Counted from the stretch's first letter, positions 25,571-34,144 are shown. The stretch: 64,000 nt of DNA from Pokkaliibacter sp. MBI-7 (GCF_029846635.1 NZ_JARVTG010000001.1:4303001-4367000), one strand, 5' to 3'. Numbers and translations: made by a program. The notes: generated from the letters alone by a model not told the origin.

Positions 25571-26260
25571 ATGATTGATCTGTATTACTGGACAACGCCC
25601 AACGGTCACAAGGTCACTATCTTTCTGGAAGAAACCGGGCTGGACTACCGGATTTTCCCCGTGCATATCGGCAAGGGCGATCAGTTCAAACCGGAGTTCC
25701 TGCAGATTGCTCCCAACAACCGTATTCCTGCCATCGTGGATCAGGCGCCGGCTGATGGCGGGGAACCGCTGTCGTTGTTTGAGTCTGGAGCAATTCTGGA
25801 ATATCTGGCGGACAAGTCGGGCCAGTATCTGCCGTCATCCGGCCGTCAGCGCTATGAAGTGCTGCAATGGCTGTACTGGCAGATGGGCGGGGTGGGGCCG
25901 ATGGCAGGGCAGAATCACCACTTCAACCGCTATGCGCCAGAGCCGATTCCCTATGCTATCGAGCGTTATGTGAAGGAAACCGCACGTCTTTATGGCGTGC
26001 TGAACAAACAGCTGGCACAGCGGGATTACGTGGCAGGTGATTACTCGATTGCGGATATGGCCATTTTCCCCTGGGCCAGGTTGTGGGAAGGGCAAAAGCA
26101 GAACATTGAGGACTTCCCGCACATGGCTAAATGGCTGGCGCGGATGGAAGCGCGTCCGGCGGTGCAGCGTGCCTACCAGCTGGTAGAAAGCATCAATACG
26201 GACACCTCAGCATTGCTGACGCCGGAAGCGCGCAAGCTGCTGTTTGGGCAGTCTGTGTAA
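25571..26260 (+). CDS. yfcG: YfcG-like disulfide-bond oxidoreductase / GST
   Basis: GST-family protein of 229 aa, closely resembling YfcG/YghU-type enzymes, which use two glutathiones and have disulfide reductase activity. Typical stretches are MIDLYYWTTPNGHKVTIFLE, APNNRIPAIVD, LFESGAILEYLADK and MGGVGPMAGQNHHF. AGGAG precedes the ATG. It lies 52 bp after the other GST, in the same probable transcript under the TetR regulator, and is followed by a strong hairpin. Confidence 0.88.
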   Translation: MIDLYYWTTPNGHKVTIFLEETGLDYRIFPVHIGKGDQFKPEFLQIAPNNRIPAIVDQAPADGGEPLSLFESGAILEYLADKSGQYLPSSGRQRYEVLQWLYWQMGGVGPMAGQNHHFNRYAPEPIPYAIERYVKETARLYGVLNKQLAQRDYVAGDYSIADMAIFPWARLWEGQKQNIEDFPHMAKWLARMEARPAVQRAYQLVESINTDTSALLTPEARKLLFGQSV

Positions 26261-26281
26261 CTCAGTACGTGTAACCGACGA

Positions 26282-26318
26282 TAAAGTCTGCATCAGTAGT
26301 ATGCCGATGCAGACTTTA
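26282..26318. terminator. Bidirectional terminator hairpin
   Basis: TAAAGTCTGCATC pairs perfectly with GATGCAGACTTTA (13 bp, 11-nt loop) between the convergent yfcG-like and chrA-like genes. T-rich sequence flanks it modestly on both strands. Confidence 0.75.
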
Positions 26319-26334
26319 CTGCTGTTCTTACCTG

Positions 26335-27480
26335 TCAGAACGCCATACCCACCAGCATCATTGCGGCTATCACTGCCAGTAACGGCAGCTTGAGCTGCCT
26401 GAGAGCGAACCATCCCAACACGATCCATGCCAGATCACCGGATTGCTGTACGGCACTGCTGAAGACCGGCTGATACAGCGCTGCCAGCAGCAGACCAGAT
26501 ACGGCGGCGTTGACCCCAGCCAGCGCCTGCTGCAATGCGGGACGCTGACGCAGTTGTTGCCAGCCGGGCAACACGGCCAGTAACAACAGAAAACCGGGCA
26601 GAAAAATCGCCAGAGTGGCCAGCAGGGCAGCAAGAAGACTGTGGGCAGGTATCAGGCTGGCACCGAGAAAACTCGCCAGCGTAAACAGCGGACCGGGCAT
26701 GGCCTGAGCTGCCGCATAACCGGTGAGGAACTGGTCATTGCTGAGGGTATGTCCCACCAGCTGCTGCAACAGCGGCAGCACCACATGCCCACCACCGAAC
26801 ACCCAGCTACCGGCCTGATAGAACTGGCTGGTCAGCATCAGCCAGGGTGAAGCACTGGCCAGCCACGGCAGCAGCACGAGTAATGCCAGAAACAGCAGCA
26901 GTGGCAGGCGACTAAGGCGTACCCCTTGCTTCTCCGTGCTGGCAGAGTGCGGTGTGGCGGGCGGCGGCAGCATTCTGCCGAGCAGCGCTGCCGCGATGAG
27001 GGTGAGCAACTGGCTACCGATACCCGGTGCCCACCACTGGATCGCCGCGGCTGACAGGGCCAGAGCCAGCGGCAGAGCGGTGGGGCAGAACTGGCGCAGC
27101 ATGCCCCAGACGGCATCGGCCACCACAATCACGGCCAGCAGCTTGAGACCATGCAACATCCCCTGTACCCAGCCGGTGTCAGCCCAGTGCTGACCGGCAA
27201 CCGCCACCAGCCACATCAGTACAAAAGACGGCAGGGTAAAACCCGCAAAAGCAGCAATGGCACCTTTGAGCCCGGCGCGCTGATAGCCAATGGCAAAACC
27301 CAGCTGGCTTGACGCCGGGCCGGGCAGAAACTGGCAGAGTGCCAGCAGGGAAGAAAAGGCCTCATCATCCAGCCACTGCCGCTGCGCGACAAAGGCCCTT
27401 CGGAAGTAGCCGATATGCGCCGCCGGGCCGCCAAAACTGAGACAGCCCAGCTGCAAAAACAGCATGAATATCACCCGCAC
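26335..27480 (-). CDS. chrA: Chromate transporter, two-domain ChrA type
   Basis: Inner-membrane protein of 381 aa with two homologous CHR halves. The first carries FGGPAAHIGYFRRAF and LPGPASSQLGFAIGY, the second FGGGHVVLPLLQQLV and AMPGPLFTLASFLGA. ChrA proteins expel chromate or act on sulfate-like anions. The GTG start is supported by GGGGAG 9 nt upstream; an ATG five codons in is the alternative. It stands next to a LysR gene that reads in the same direction but belongs with cidAB. Confidence 0.88.
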   Translation of the reverse strand: MRVIFMLFLQLGCLSFGGPAAHIGYFRRAFVAQRQWLDDEAFSSLLALCQFLPGPASSQLGFAIGYQRAGLKGAIAAFAGFTLPSFVLMWLVAVAGQHWADTGWVQGMLHGLKLLAVIVVADAVWGMLRQFCPTALPLALALSAAAIQWWAPGIGSQLLTLIAAALLGRMLPPPATPHSASTEKQGVRLSRLPLLLFLALLVLLPWLASASPWLMLTSQFYQAGSWVFGGGHVVLPLLQQLVGHTLSNDQFLTGYAAAQAMPGPLFTLASFLGASLIPAHSLLAALLATLAIFLPGFLLLLAVLPGWQQLRQRPALQQALAGVNAAVSGLLLAALYQPVFSSAVQQSGDLAWIVLGWFALRQLKLPLLAVIAAMMLVGMAF

Positions 27481-27575
27481 TGTACCGTTCTCCCCGTGTG
27501 GTGGTCAGTCCGAAAAGTAGCACCTGCCCGTGACAGCACGATGCCAGTGATGCCCGTAACCCAATACCGCTGTTC

Positions 27576-28460
27576 TTAGCCAAATCGCTGGCGAATCATC
27601 TCCAGCATGGTCTGGGCAGCGAACGACAGGGGCGCGCGTTTACGCCAGATCAATGACAGTTGCCAGCGCAGGGTGGAACTGTCCAGTGGCTTGATGACCA
27701 CTCCCGGCAGGGCATGGCGCTCGGCAATCAGTTTCGGCAGCAGCATGGCCCCTGCACCCGCGGCGACCAGTGCCAGCCCGAAATCAGCCTGACTGACCTG
27801 CGTCACCTCATGCGGAGTAAAGCCGCTGGCGAGACAGGCATCGTGGATCAGCTTGTTGAGCATAAAGGTGGTTTCAAAGGTGACCAGCGGCGTACTGGCC
27901 AGATCGCGCAGCTGCAGGGTGTGCTGGGCGCAAAGCGGGTCGCTGATGGGTAGCGCAACCATCATCGGATCATCACGAATCTGCAGCCACTCGATGTCGT
28001 CCTTGCTGGGAATCAGGCTGGTGGCCAGTTCGATTTCACCGTTACGCAATGCATCCTCCAGCTCGGCGCCGCCACGCTCCATCAGATGAATATCGATCTG
28101 CGGATAACGGCTGCGAAACAGGGCGATAACGGGGGCAAACATCTCGGCGCTGCCCAGCGGTGACAGGCCAATGCGCAGCTCGCCACCCTGCAGATTGCGC
28201 ATGGCGTGCAGCTCATTGACCATCCGCTGCCTGCCTTCGAGCAGCTGCACCGCATGGCGATGCACGACCTCACCTGCGGCGGTAAGACGAATGGTGCCAC
28301 CGCGTTTGCCACGCTCCAGTAACGAAACGTCCAGCTCTTCTTCCAGGCCGCGAATGGCCTTGCTCAATGCCGGCTGAGTCAGGTGTACCTGCTCGGCAGC
28401 TTTACCAAAGCCGCCGGAGGCAACAATCTCGACCAGATAGCGCAGTTGTCGGAAGTCCAA
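27576..28460 (-). CDS. LysR-family regulator, CidR-like, divergent from cidAB
   Basis: LysR-type regulator of 294 aa, with HTH FGKAAEQVHLTQPALSKAI (residues ~18-36) and effector domain. It is transcribed away from cidA across 129 bp, the arrangement of CidR-type regulators that activate cidAB in response to overflow metabolism (acetate, pyruvate). The start is TTG: the frame upstream holds no ATG or GTG before a stop six codons away, and AAAGG precedes it by 8 nt. The regulator-target link is inferred from position. Confidence 0.85.
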   Translation of the reverse strand: MDFRQLRYLVEIVASGGFGKAAEQVHLTQPALSKAIRGLEEELDVSLLERGKRGGTIRLTAAGEVVHRHAVQLLEGRQRMVNELHAMRNLQGGELRIGLSPLGSAEMFAPVIALFRSRYPQIDIHLMERGGAELEDALRNGEIELATSLIPSKDDIEWLQIRDDPMMVALPISDPLCAQHTLQLRDLASTPLVTFETTFMLNKLIHDACLASGFTPHEVTQVSQADFGLALVAAGAGAMLLPKLIAERHALPGVVIKPLDSSTLRWQLSLIWRKRAPLSFAAQTMLEMIRQRFG

Positions 28461-28476
28461 TTTGATGACCTTTAGT

Positions 28477-28489
28477 TATGAAATTCATA
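28477..28489. promoter_or_regulatory. Palindromic LysR-type operator candidate
   Basis: TATGAAATTCATA is a perfect 13-bp palindrome with the T-N11-A form typical of LysR sites. It sits 17 bp upstream of the LysR start, in the divergent LysR-cidA spacer. Confidence 0.5.
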
Positions 28490-28589
28490 TTTAACATTCA
28501 TTATATTTATTTAAAAGCGGCCATTAAACTTTAGTCCATGTTGTGCAGTCGCAGCACAAAGCTAATCGGACTAAGTTGAAGATACCTCC

Positions 28590-29000
28590 ATGGCCAAGAC
28601 CACCTCCTTTTGCAAAGTAATACTGCAGCTGGCGTTGTTCTGCGGCCTGTTGTGGCTCTGTAACCTGTGGGTCAACCACGCTGGCTGGAGTATTCCCGGC
28701 AGTGTGATTGGCCTGGGAATACTGGTGTTCCTGCTTGCTACCCGGGTGTTGCCCGTGCGTGCGGTACAGGCCGGTTCCACCTGGTTGCTGGGTGAGCTGC
28801 TGCTGTTTTTCATTCCGCCGGTGGTATCGATCCTCAAGTATCAGATGCTGATCCGTGAAGATGGCCTGATGATTCTGGTCTCGGTGGTACTGGGTACTGT
28901 CATGGTGCTGACGGGGACGGCCTGGGTGGTGGACAGGGTATTTACGCTGGAGCAGCGGCTTAATGAGCGGCGTCTGCTGGAGTCAGGCGGCCATGTCTGA
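28590..29000 (+). CDS. cidA: Holin-like protein CidA/LrgA
   Basis: Small inner-membrane protein of 136 aa with four hydrophobic segments and the LrgA/CidA signature IPGSVIGLGILVFLL and LLGELLLFFIPPVVSIL. Family members form oligomers that influence murein hydrolase activity, cell lysis or pyruvate/acetate export. It overlaps cidB by 8 nt and diverges from a LysR gene. Confidence 0.9.
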   Translation: MAKTTSFCKVILQLALFCGLLWLCNLWVNHAGWSIPGSVIGLGILVFLLATRVLPVRAVQAGSTWLLGELLLFFIPPVVSILKYQMLIREDGLMILVSVVLGTVMVLTGTAWVVDRVFTLEQRLNERRLLESGGHV

Positions 29001-29682
29001 CTCGCTGCTGGCGCTGTTCAGTCTGGCTGCTACGGTCGCCTTCTACTACCTGACCAAACTGGCCTATCAGCGTAAGCGGGTCGTATGGCGGGCACCGATA
29101 CTGGTAGCACCCCTGGCGGTGATTGCGCTGGTGATGGGATTGCGTATCCCACTGGATGATTATTTTCACTACACCCATTTGCTGGTGATGATGCTGGGTC
29201 CGGCGACCATTGCTTTTGCTGTGCCGATCTACCAGCAGCGCGCGATTATTCGCCGTTATCCGGTCACGCTGGTGATTGGCGTACTGACCGGGCTGGTACT
29301 GGGGCTGCTGTCTTCCTGGCTGCTGGTGCGCTTGTTTCCGCTGCCTGCGGAACTGGCTAACAGTATGCTGGTGCGTTCGGTTTCGACACCGTTTGCCATG
29401 GAAGCAGCCAGCACCTTCGGCGGGGTGCCGGACATTACCGCCATGCTGGTGCTGATTACCGGCATTACCGGCATGGTGGTCTGTGAGCTGGTCTTCAGGG
29501 CAGTACGTATTCGTACGTCACTGGCCAAAGGTGTGGCGCTGGGCGCTTCGGCTCATGGTGCCGGCACGGCCAAGGCGCGTGAGCTGGGCAATGAAGAAGG
29601 CGTGATCGCCAGCCTGACGATGATCTTTACCGGCATTGCCATGGTGATTGGTGCGCCGTTGTTTGCTCACGTACTGGGCTAA
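28993..29682 (+). CDS. cidB: CidB/LrgB-family membrane protein
   Basis: Inner-membrane partner of CidA, 229 aa. The family core is visible as MMLGPATIAFAVPIYQ, SVSTPFAMEAASTFGGVPD, and ALGASAHGAGTAKARELG followed by EEGVIASLTMIF. The ATG at 28993 (MSDSLLALF) overlaps the cidA stop, the usual arrangement; a longer upstream start is less likely. Together the pair modulates lysis or small-metabolite export. Confidence 0.9.
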   Translation: MSDSLLALFSLAATVAFYYLTKLAYQRKRVVWRAPILVAPLAVIALVMGLRIPLDDYFHYTHLLVMMLGPATIAFAVPIYQQRAIIRRYPVTLVIGVLTGLVLGLLSSWLLVRLFPLPAELANSMLVRSVSTPFAMEAASTFGGVPDITAMLVLITGITGMVVCELVFRAVRIRTSLAKGVALGASAHGAGTAKARELGNEEGVIASLTMIFTGIAMVIGAPLFAHVLG

Positions 29683-29768
29683 TCAGGATCGTGAATAGCG
29701 TTCGGCAGGTTTGGATGGGCAAAGTGAGCACTGTTGATTACTGATCAACGGACACAAGTTTTGCGGCG

Positions 29769-29797
29769 CGTCGGAGCAATCCGACGGCTGCGTTTTA
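29769..29797 (+). terminator. Terminator after cidAB
   Basis: CGTCGGA pairs with TCCGACG across a GCAA tetraloop, followed by GCTGCGTTTTATTT. It lies about 90 bp after cidB. Confidence 0.6.
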
Positions 29798-29855
29798 TTT
29801 CTCAGGGTCTGACAGCCCTGGAATAGTAGCGTTACTCTTTCCTCTTCCTGTTTAA

Positions 29856-29891
29856 CCCGGCTGCAGGCTTGTCCTCAGCCGGGATTTTTTT
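29856..29891 (+). terminator. Second plus-strand terminator
   Basis: CCCGGCTG and CAGCCGGG (8 bp, 12-nt loop) are followed by A and seven Ts. It is oriented against read-through from cidAB into the convergent rcnA gene. Confidence 0.75.
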
Positions 29892-29916
29892 ATCTGCGGA
29901 TCTTCCTCGTTCCGGT

Positions 29917-30897
29917 TTACACCAGCCCCAGACCGATCATGCCATGCCAGCCCATATACAGACCCACCAGAGCGATCAGTACGCTGGAAATATAGGGTGC
30001 ACGCTGGGCCAGTTTGTTGAGCCCGGGCCAGCGACGTGACAGATGACGGGCACTGAGTGCAGCACCCACTCCGACCAGCACCAGCGTCAACGCCAGACCA
30101 ATACTGAAGCCCAGTACCAGTAGTGCGCCAAGACTGATGGCCTTCACCTGCAGGCAAAGCAGCAATACGGTGATGGCCGCCGGGCAGGGGATAAGACCGC
30201 CGGTCAGGCCGAACAGTACGATCTGACCTGTCGTGACACTGCGGTTGGCAAAGCGACGGCGGATATCCTCGGCGTGTGCCCGGGCATGGGCATCCAGTGG
30301 TTCATCGTTGTCAGTCATAGCGCTGAACTGCTGCCACTGCGGCGCCTGTGTGGCCAGCTTCAGCGGCGCGGCGGTCTGGGCCTGCAGCAAGCCCAAGCCT
30401 GTATGGACATGCGTGGGGTGGCTGTGACTATGGTGATGATCGTGATCGTGATCGTGATCGTGATCGTGATCGTGATCGTGATCGTGATCGTGATCGTGAT
30501 CGTGATCGTGATCGTGATCGTGATGGTGATGGTGATGGTGATGGTGATGGTGATTATCCTGCCAGGTGCGCAGCAGCATCCAGCCTGCGGTCAGCAATAC
30601 GATGCAGCCAGAAGCCAGCTGAAAGTAAGGCTCCAGTTCTCCGCCATCGACCTTCTGACCAAGATAAAGCCCCGCCAGTGCGACCAGCCAGACGATCAGG
30701 GTATGGGAGAATGTCGCGGCCAGACCCAGCAGTATGGCCTGCCTGACGGTGCCTTTTACCGCCACGATAAACGCCGCCATCATGGTCTTCGAGTGGCCGG
30801 GCTCCATGCCGTGCAAAGCGCCCAGTACCACTGCGCTGGGGAGATACAGCCAGGCATGGCTGCTGCCTTGTTGCAACAGCGCGGCAAAGTTATCCAT
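29917..30897 (-). CDS. rcnA: Nickel/cobalt efflux permease with long His/Asp tract
   Basis: RcnA-type (NicO family) efflux protein of 326 aa in the inner membrane. The metal-transport motifs HGMEPGHSKTMMAAF near the N-terminus and GLIPCPAAITVLLLCL in the second half flank a central cytoplasmic loop. That loop holds 11 consecutive His, then 14 His-Asp units and HHHSHSH. E. coli RcnA has a shorter His-rich loop. The tract is encoded by tandem hexanucleotides (14 copies of GATCGT and 5 of GATGGT on the plus strand), so copy-number change would keep the frame. It lies 9 bp after the regulator gene in one operon. Confidence 0.9.
   Translation of the reverse strand: MDNFAALLQQGSSHAWLYLPSAVVLGALHGMEPGHSKTMMAAFIVAVKGTVRQAILLGLAATFSHTLIVWLVALAGLYLGQKVDGGELEPYFQLASGCIVLLTAGWMLLRTWQDNHHHHHHHHHHHDHDHDHDHDHDHDHDHDHDHDHDHDHDHHHSHSHPTHVHTGLGLLQAQTAAPLKLATQAPQWQQFSAMTDNDEPLDAHARAHAEDIRRRFANRSVTTGQIVLFGLTGGLIPCPAAITVLLLCLQVKAISLGALLVLGFSIGLALTLVLVGVGAALSARHLSRRWPGLNKLAQRAPYISSVLIALVGLYMGWHGMIGLGLV
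30438..30551. repeat. Hexanucleotide tandem repeat (14 x GATCGT, 5 x GATGGT)
   Basis: 84 bp of perfect GATCGT repeats run directly into 30 bp of GATGGT repeats. On the coding strand these specify (His-Asp)n and (His-His)n of the metal-binding loop in RcnA. Perfect short tandem repeats are prone to slippage, and the 6-bp unit would change length without a frameshift. Confidence 0.95.
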
Positions 30898-30906
30898 GAT
30901 CTGCTC

Positions 30907-31197
30907 CTACAGGTGACGGGTAATCTGGTGGAACTCAGCCAGGATTTCCTGCTGATCGCCGTGACCGTCCACCAGATGTTCCAGCAGGTGGTCAACGTGG
31001 TCTTTGATCAGTGTGCGCTTGGCCTGACAGACCGCTTTCTCTACTGCGTGTAACTGCTGTACCACATCAGCACAGCTGCGCTGTTCCTGCATCATGCTGA
31101 TGATGCTGCGCAGATGTCCCTCTGCTCTCTTCAGCCGTTTAAAAATATCGGGGTGTGATTCCTGCAGGGGAGGATGCGATTCCGTTGCATGTGTCAT
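30907..31197 (-). CDS. rcnR: RcnR/CsoR-family metal-sensing repressor
   Basis: All-helical metal-responsive repressor of 96 aa (DUF156 family). Conserved parts are RLKRAEGHLRSI, EQRSCADVVQQL with the metal-ligand Cys, and IKDHVDHLLEHLV with candidate ligand His residues. The ATG at 31197 was chosen over one at 31221: GGAAG lies 6 nt upstream, and the protein then begins M-T-H, matching the N-terminal His3 that binds metal in RcnR. It would derepress itself and rcnA when Ni(II) or Co(II) binds. Ni/Co rather than Cu is inferred from the neighbouring efflux gene. Confidence 0.87.
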   Translation of the reverse strand: MTHATESHPPLQESHPDIFKRLKRAEGHLRSIISMMQEQRSCADVVQQLHAVEKAVCQAKRTLIKDHVDHLLEHLVDGHGDQQEILAEFHQITRHL

Positions 31198-31222
31198 GGA
31201 GTCTTCCGGCGAGTCAATCATG

Positions 31223-31240
31223 TATCCCCCGGGGGGGGAT
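31223..31240 (-). promoter_or_regulatory. G/C-tract operator for RcnR
   Basis: TATCCCCCGGGGGGGGAT lies just upstream of the rcnR start. A run of C and G flanked by AT is the known operator form of the RcnR/CsoR family (a G-tract flanked by TA-rich bases), so this is a strong candidate for metal-controlled autoregulation. Confidence 0.7.
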
Positions 31241-31457
31241 GAAAAGTGGCTATGCTAACTGCGGGAAGTCGCCTGAGGCAATGCCTGTGAGAGGTCGCTG
31301 GATCGGGTGTTTTCATTTGCCCGGTTTTTGCGCTCGTTCGAAATATAAAATGCTTTCGTCATGAAACTGCCATCCAGCCTTCACAGAATGCGCTTCTAAT
31401 CTCGGTACCTGAATTCGGGTCGTTATTTGCCCGCTCACATTCCCGTTAGGAAGCGTC

Positions 31458-32654
31458 ATGGCAGGACAGGCAGTCAGTATTGAACAGGTTGAAGTCAGCT
31501 TTCAGCACACCCCGGTACTGCAGGGCGTGGATCTTGAGATTGGGGCAGGTGAGTTCGTGGCGCTACTCGGCCCCAGTGGATGTGGCAAGACCACGCTGTT
31601 ACGAACTCTCGCCGGGTTTCAGCCGCTGCAGCGTGGTCAGCTGTGGCTGGGAGAGCGAAACATCAGCCTGCTTCCACCGGAACAGCGGGGTACGGCCATG
31701 GTGTTTCAGTCCTATGCGCTGTGGCCGCATATGAGCGTCGCCGCCAACATAGGCTATGGCCTGAAACTGCGTGGCTATAAACGTGAAGCTATTACCCAGC
31801 GCGTCACTGAGCTGCTGGAACTGCTGGGTTTACAGGGGCTGGCGGAACGTCGGATCGATCAGCTTTCCGGTGGCCAGCGTCAGCGCGTGGCGCTGGGCCG
31901 GGCACTGGCCATCGAACCTCCGGTGCTGCTGCTGGATGAGCCGCTGTCCAATCTCGATACCCATATTCGTCTTAATTTGCGGCACGAGCTGCGCGCCCTG
32001 CAGCAGCGACTGGGAGTGACGGCCGTACTGGTCACTCATGATCAGGAAGAAGCCATGGCGATGGCTGACCGGGTCGCCGTGCTGCATCAGGGGCGTGTGG
32101 CGCAATATGCCACGCCCGAGGCCATCTTTGCCCAGCCCGCCAATCAGACCGTCGCCCGTTTTATGGGCGCTGATAATGCGCTGGTGCTGCACTGGCAGCG
32201 TCTGGGTTCGCATCAGGCACTGCTGGGTGAGGAGGCTAATCCTGTTTGCCTCAACTGGTCGGCAGAGCAGGTTCTGCCACAGGCGGCAGCACTGCCCGAA
32301 CAGGGGCCGGTACAGTTGTTGTTCCGCGCAGCGCGGGCCCGTCTGCTGCTCGCCGATGAGCCACCGCAGGCTGCAGGGCTGACCTTGCCCTGCGTGCTGA
32401 GTCAGGCCAGTTATCTGGGTGGCCGCTATCGCTACAGTCTCGACTGTCTGGGGCAGGAGGTGCTGGTGGACGATGAGCGGCGCCTACCGTTGTCTTCCCC
32501 CGTGACACTGTGGCTGGCGATGCCTGATGTGCATCTGTTTCCACAGACCAGCAGCGCCAGTCAGAGCACCACGGTGCCTGCATATGCTGCCTCCGCCAGA
32601 CAGGTGTCGCTGGCCAGTCCGCGTCCTTCTTCACTGCACACCGAGCGTGCCTGA
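31458..32654 (+). CDS. ABC transporter ATP-binding protein (polyamine/iron/phosphonate type)
   Basis: ABC ATPase of 398 aa. Walker A GPSGCGKTTL, Q-loop VFQSYALWPHM, signature LSGGQRQRVALGRAL, Walker B VLLLDEPLSNLD and the switch His in LVTHDQEE are all intact. The C-terminal ~160 residues form a TOBE-like regulatory domain, as in PotA/FbpC/UgpC. It is the first gene of an ABC import operon with a binding protein and two permeases. The substrate is uncertain; polyamine, ferric iron, thiamine and aminoethylphosphonate importers all have this layout. Confidence 0.9.
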   Translation: MAGQAVSIEQVEVSFQHTPVLQGVDLEIGAGEFVALLGPSGCGKTTLLRTLAGFQPLQRGQLWLGERNISLLPPEQRGTAMVFQSYALWPHMSVAANIGYGLKLRGYKREAITQRVTELLELLGLQGLAERRIDQLSGGQRQRVALGRALAIEPPVLLLDEPLSNLDTHIRLNLRHELRALQQRLGVTAVLVTHDQEEAMAMADRVAVLHQGRVAQYATPEAIFAQPANQTVARFMGADNALVLHWQRLGSHQALLGEEANPVCLNWSAEQVLPQAAALPEQGPVQLLFRAARARLLLADEPPQAAGLTLPCVLSQASYLGGRYRYSLDCLGQEVLVDDERRLPLSSPVTLWLAMPDVHLFPQTSSASQSTTVPAYAASARQVSLASPRPSSLHTERA

Positions 32655-32744
32655 CGTCATGACAGGCCACAGGTTTATCCGGCTGCCTGCAGCCATTACC
32701 CCGACCCTTTATGCAACACCCATTCAATGAGAGGAGCAGTCACT

Positions 32745-33887
32745 ATGAAGTCCCAGGTTCTGATGCTGGCCCCCCTGGCGCTGGCAGTCGCCAGCCTGAA
32801 TGTTCAGGCCGACACGGTACTGAATGTTGCTACCGCGGGCTCTGACAACATGGTGCAGTATGTCACCGACTACCTTGGCCCGATGTTTGAGCAGCAACAC
32901 CCCGGTGTAAAAGTGAATGTGGTGGGTACTGGCCCCGGCGATGCCGGCTCGCAGAAAATCTACGAAAAACTCGAAGCCCAGGCCAGGGCCGGTAATGAAA
33001 AGTGGGATATCGACGTGGCCGTGGTACACCAGAGCAAAGGGGGTGACATGGTCAGGGAAGGCCTGCTGACCAGCTACCGTAAAGACATCAAGACCGGCTC
33101 GCTGGTCAGTGGTGATGCCGTTGCCAACGCGCTGGGCACCAACGTAGACGGCTATGTCATGCCGATGTTCCAGTCGCAGACGGCCATCGCCTACAACCCT
33201 GATCTGGTCAAGCAGGTACCGGCCAGCTATGACGAACTGAAACAGTGGGTGGATACCCATCCTCAGGCATTCGGCTACAACGGCATCAAGAACGGTATGT
33301 CGGGTGTCGCGTTTGTGACCGGCTGGGTCTATGCCTACGGTGGCGATGCGCAGAAGCTGATGCACGGCCCCTACGAGCAGGGTGAAGCGGCGAAGTGGAA
33401 TCAGGCCTTTGCCGATCTGAAAAACTTCAACCAGAAGGTCACCTTCACGCCGGGCAACGCCGGTACGCTGGACATGCTTAACCGCGGTGAAATTGCCATG
33501 GGGCCGGTATGGGTAGATATGTTCTACACCTGGCAGGCCGATGGTCGTCTGAACCCTGATCTGAAACTCAAGCTGATTGCGCCCGGCATGCCCGGCCAGC
33601 CCATGTACTACGTGGTGCCCGCCAAGGCGGAGCATGCAGACCTGGCTAAAGCCTTTATCGAACTGGCGACCAGCCCGAAAGTGCAGGCCGAGGGTATCGT
33701 GAAGAAGTTCAACTGGTATCCCGGTATCGATGCGCAGAACGTGCAGAGCGCACTGGACAAGGCTGACTGGCAGAAACTGTTCACCGATATCACGCCTGCG
33801 GATCTGAGCAGCAATGCCCGTCCTTTCCCCATCGCACCGTACTTTGATGCGATCAAGGAAGGGTACGAGTCGCAGGTTGCTAACTAA
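32745..33887 (+). CDS. ABC transporter periplasmic substrate-binding protein (family 1)
   Basis: Binding protein of 380 aa with a Sec signal peptide (MKSQVLMLAPLALAVASLN, cleavage near VQA-DT) and a family 1 solute-binding fold (VLNVATAGSDNMVQYV at the mature N-terminus, MFQSQTAIAYNPDLV, GPVWVDMFYTW). GAGGAG precedes the ATG. It follows the ATPase gene by 90 bp. A dispersed repeat element separates it from the two permease genes. The ligand could not be assigned from sequence alone. Confidence 0.88.
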   Translation: MKSQVLMLAPLALAVASLNVQADTVLNVATAGSDNMVQYVTDYLGPMFEQQHPGVKVNVVGTGPGDAGSQKIYEKLEAQARAGNEKWDIDVAVVHQSKGGDMVREGLLTSYRKDIKTGSLVSGDAVANALGTNVDGYVMPMFQSQTAIAYNPDLVKQVPASYDELKQWVDTHPQAFGYNGIKNGMSGVAFVTGWVYAYGGDAQKLMHGPYEQGEAAKWNQAFADLKNFNQKVTFTPGNAGTLDMLNRGEIAMGPVWVDMFYTWQADGRLNPDLKLKLIAPGMPGQPMYYVVPAKAEHADLAKAFIELATSPKVQAEGIVKKFNWYPGIDAQNVQSALDKADWQKLFTDITPADLSSNARPFPIAPYFDAIKEGYESQVAN

Positions 33888-33923
33888 CCCGTCGTTCTGA
33901 TGTCACCAGGCAGCGCAGCCTGC

Positions 33924-34144
33924 CTAGCAGGCAGTTGAAAAACGTTACCGAAGCCGCCGAGACAAGGAAATACCCCGAGGGCACAAGAAACCGGCGAAAA
34001 AGCGGCGTTAAGTGAACTCAATGAGCATTTGACTCGCTTTGCTCGCCCCTTCGGGGCCGTGCTAAAGCACGTTCAGCCTTTGGCGGTGAGCCTGTTTTTG
34101 ACGCGGTATTCGGCAACGCAGATAGATTTTCAACGACCTGTTAG
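33924..34144 (-). repeat. Dispersed TIR element, copy B, inverted, inside ABC operon
   Basis: About 221 bp, the longest of the three copies and in the opposite orientation. The ends CTAGCAGGCAGTTGAAAA and TTTTCAACGACCTGTTAG are inverted repeats. Compared with the other copies it has an additional ~55-bp internal stretch with two small hairpins (GCCCCTTCGGGGC and CGTGCTAAAGCACG). It sits between the binding-protein and permease genes and supplies an artificial in-frame extension upstream of the permease. Confidence 0.85.

Noticed and set aside
30438..30551. CRISPR-like array
   Set aside because: Units are 6 bp, contiguous and without spacers, inside a coding gene.
30274..31053. Long plus-strand ORF antisense to rcnA with an Ile/Val repeat
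   Set aside because: It is produced by the GATCGT repeats read on the other strand; the minus strand encodes a clear RcnA and RcnR with family motifs.
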